Shown here: in pieces, positions 27,224-28,021 of the stretch
Numbering within the stretch: position 1 is the stretch's first letter
Layout: each line of letters opens with the position of its first letter
IMG/VR virus record: IMGVR_UViG_3300044522_000118
Location: 1 to 28,021 of that record
Strand: one strand, 5' to 3'
DNA length: 28,021 nt
From: a virus
Position numbers and translations under genes: made by a program
The notes under the pieces: generated by a model
What the model was told of the DNA's origin: nothing
Seen by the model: the letters and a program-made list of their open reading frames with translations, nothing else
The model's database searches: none

Positions 27224-28021
27224 TTAATATTCTTTATTTATTACCCTTAAAAATTCCGCTTTTATTGTTTCATTTGATTCTGGTACGTAGTCTGTTAATT
27301 TAATTAGCCTATATAATCCACCATCTATGTATTTAAAAGATGCAAAACTTAAATTAAATATATCGGTATCGGTAAGCTTAACAAAGCATTCTAATAACCT
27401 ACTATTCTTATCTGTTATTTCAGCCATATAAGGACTGTAATAAATGTTAAATTGATTTTGATTTAATAGTCCACCTGCCAATGAATAAAACAATTCTCTA
27501 GTTGCTCCAAAGTTTAAATCATTACCAACTGTAACAGGACTATTAAAATGACCTGCATAACCATAAACGGTTAATGTAGTTAAAGTAGTTGCACCTTCTT
27601 TTAAATCCCAACTTGAAACACCTGTTATTTTCCTTGCTTGTAATATTCTAATATTACTATCAATTCTTTCCTCTAAGTTGTTTGTAAACTTATAAATAGT
27701 GCTATAAACTTTATCCTCATCCGTTATGCTTACCAATACAGTTGGAGAAAATATAATCTCTACGCTTTCAGTTTCTTTTGAAAATTCGTATTCACTATCA
27801 AATATCCTGCTTCCATATCCTTCATTATATCTTTTTCTGTATAACTCATTCCAATAATCACTATCGTCTTTATATTTAAAAGAATAATAACGACTATTTA
27901 ATTCAGACATCGGTTTTATTTTTATAGGCTTAGCCCTATCTATCTTTTGACTCCAATCTTCTACCGTACCATCGTAATAACTTGTATATGGCTTAATAAT
28001 TAAATGCTTTTCTTCAAACCT
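27224..28021 (-). CDS. Distal tail/baseplate-like protein (partial, 5' end beyond window)
   Basis: A Met at 27910 could serve as start, but the frame stays open for a further 37 codons to the right edge (HLIIKPYTSYYDGTVEDWSQ, then KIDRAKPIKIKP). The extension joins smoothly to the rest, so the true start is outside the window. The visible part is 265 residues. The C-terminus (FKYIDGGLYRLIKLTDYVPE, then IKAEFLRVI) resembles large Bacteroidetes phage tail proteins encoded next to the tape measure. It is probably a virion tail-tip or baseplate component; the exact role is unknown because the N-terminus is missing. It ends 3 bases before the tape measure start. Confidence 0.72.
   Translation of the reverse strand, partial: RFEEKHLIIKPYTSYYDGTVEDWSQKIDRAKPIKIKPMSELNSRYYSFKYKDDSDYWNELYRKRYNEGYGSRIFDSEYEFSKETESVEIIFSPTVLVSITDEDKVYSTIYKFTNNLEERIDSNIRILQARKITGVSSWDLKEGATTLTTLTVYGYAGHFNSPVTVGNDLNFGATRELFYSLAGGLLNQNQFNIYYSPYMAEITDKNSRLLECFVKLTDTDIFNLSFASFKYIDGGLYRLIKLTDYVPESNETIKAEFLRVINKEY

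Noticed and set aside
1-28021. CRISPR array, insertion sequence or integrase/attachment site
   Set aside because: No regularly spaced direct repeats outside the fibre coding repeats, no transposase or integrase motifs, and no flanking duplications were seen. The tRNA-like element has D- and T-arms, so it is not just an att half-site.

Overview
The window looks like 28 kb of a tailed phage (or prophage) of a Bacteroidetes host, most likely Flavobacteriia- or Sphingobacteriia-like. Four things point there. The DNA is AT-rich. Starts are A/T-rich with no obvious Shine-Dalgarno sequences. Signal peptides end in KAQ or FSQ. One clear promoter has the Bacteroidetes -33 TTTG / -7 TAnnTTTG form. All convincing protein genes and the tRNA-like gene are on the minus strand, so transcription runs from 28021 towards 1, usually with overlapping stop/start codons. 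No integrase or repressor is visible, so lifestyle cannot be decided from this piece. Both ends cut through genes.

In transcription order, the right part (28021 to about 18680) is the virion block: a distal tail/baseplate-like protein cut by the right edge, a tape measure, an XkdF-like prohead protease, a scaffold-like protein, the major capsid protein, a probable tail tube protein, a small conserved protein, a portal with a MuF-like C-terminal extension, a DUF6712-like adaptor, and a tail-completion-like protein. A strong terminator sits 2 nt before the start codon of the small gene between tail tube and portal, and a long hairpin follows the capsid gene; both look like dosage control. Next comes a 1440-aa tail fibre with a signal peptide and an S74 intramolecular chaperone, followed by small exported proteins.

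The lysis cassette (about 13670 to 12416) holds two small membrane proteins (one too short for usual ORF cut-offs), a lipoprotein with a C-terminal membrane anchor that fits a unimolecular spanin, and a GH24 lysozyme. A metallophosphoesterase and an HExxH protein follow, then a good intrinsic terminator (11221-11250).

A near-perfect Bacteroidetes promoter (11105-11136) then drives the replication/recombination block: small proteins, ERF annealing protein, YqaJ exonuclease, a DnaA-domain-IV-like protein, winged-helix proteins, a Lin1244-like initiator and a DnaB helicase. A 259-bp gap with two perfect inverted repeats follows DnaB. The left block holds a GIY-YIG endonuclease, VRR-NUC nuclease, a small protein with an SSB-like acidic tip, HNH endonuclease, a cryptic MazG-like peptide, a ParB-methyltransferase fusion, a sigma-like protein, a membrane protein, an aberrant class II (Leu-like) tRNA, a glycosyltransferase, a methyltransferase and, at the left edge, the start of a probable small terminase.

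The best leads are the unimolecular spanin cassette, the terminator placed against a start codon in the head operon, the 115-nt tRNA-like element with no standard anticodon arm, the signal-peptide-bearing tail fibre, and the unusual gene order (tape measure upstream of capsid, portal downstream of capsid, terminase last).
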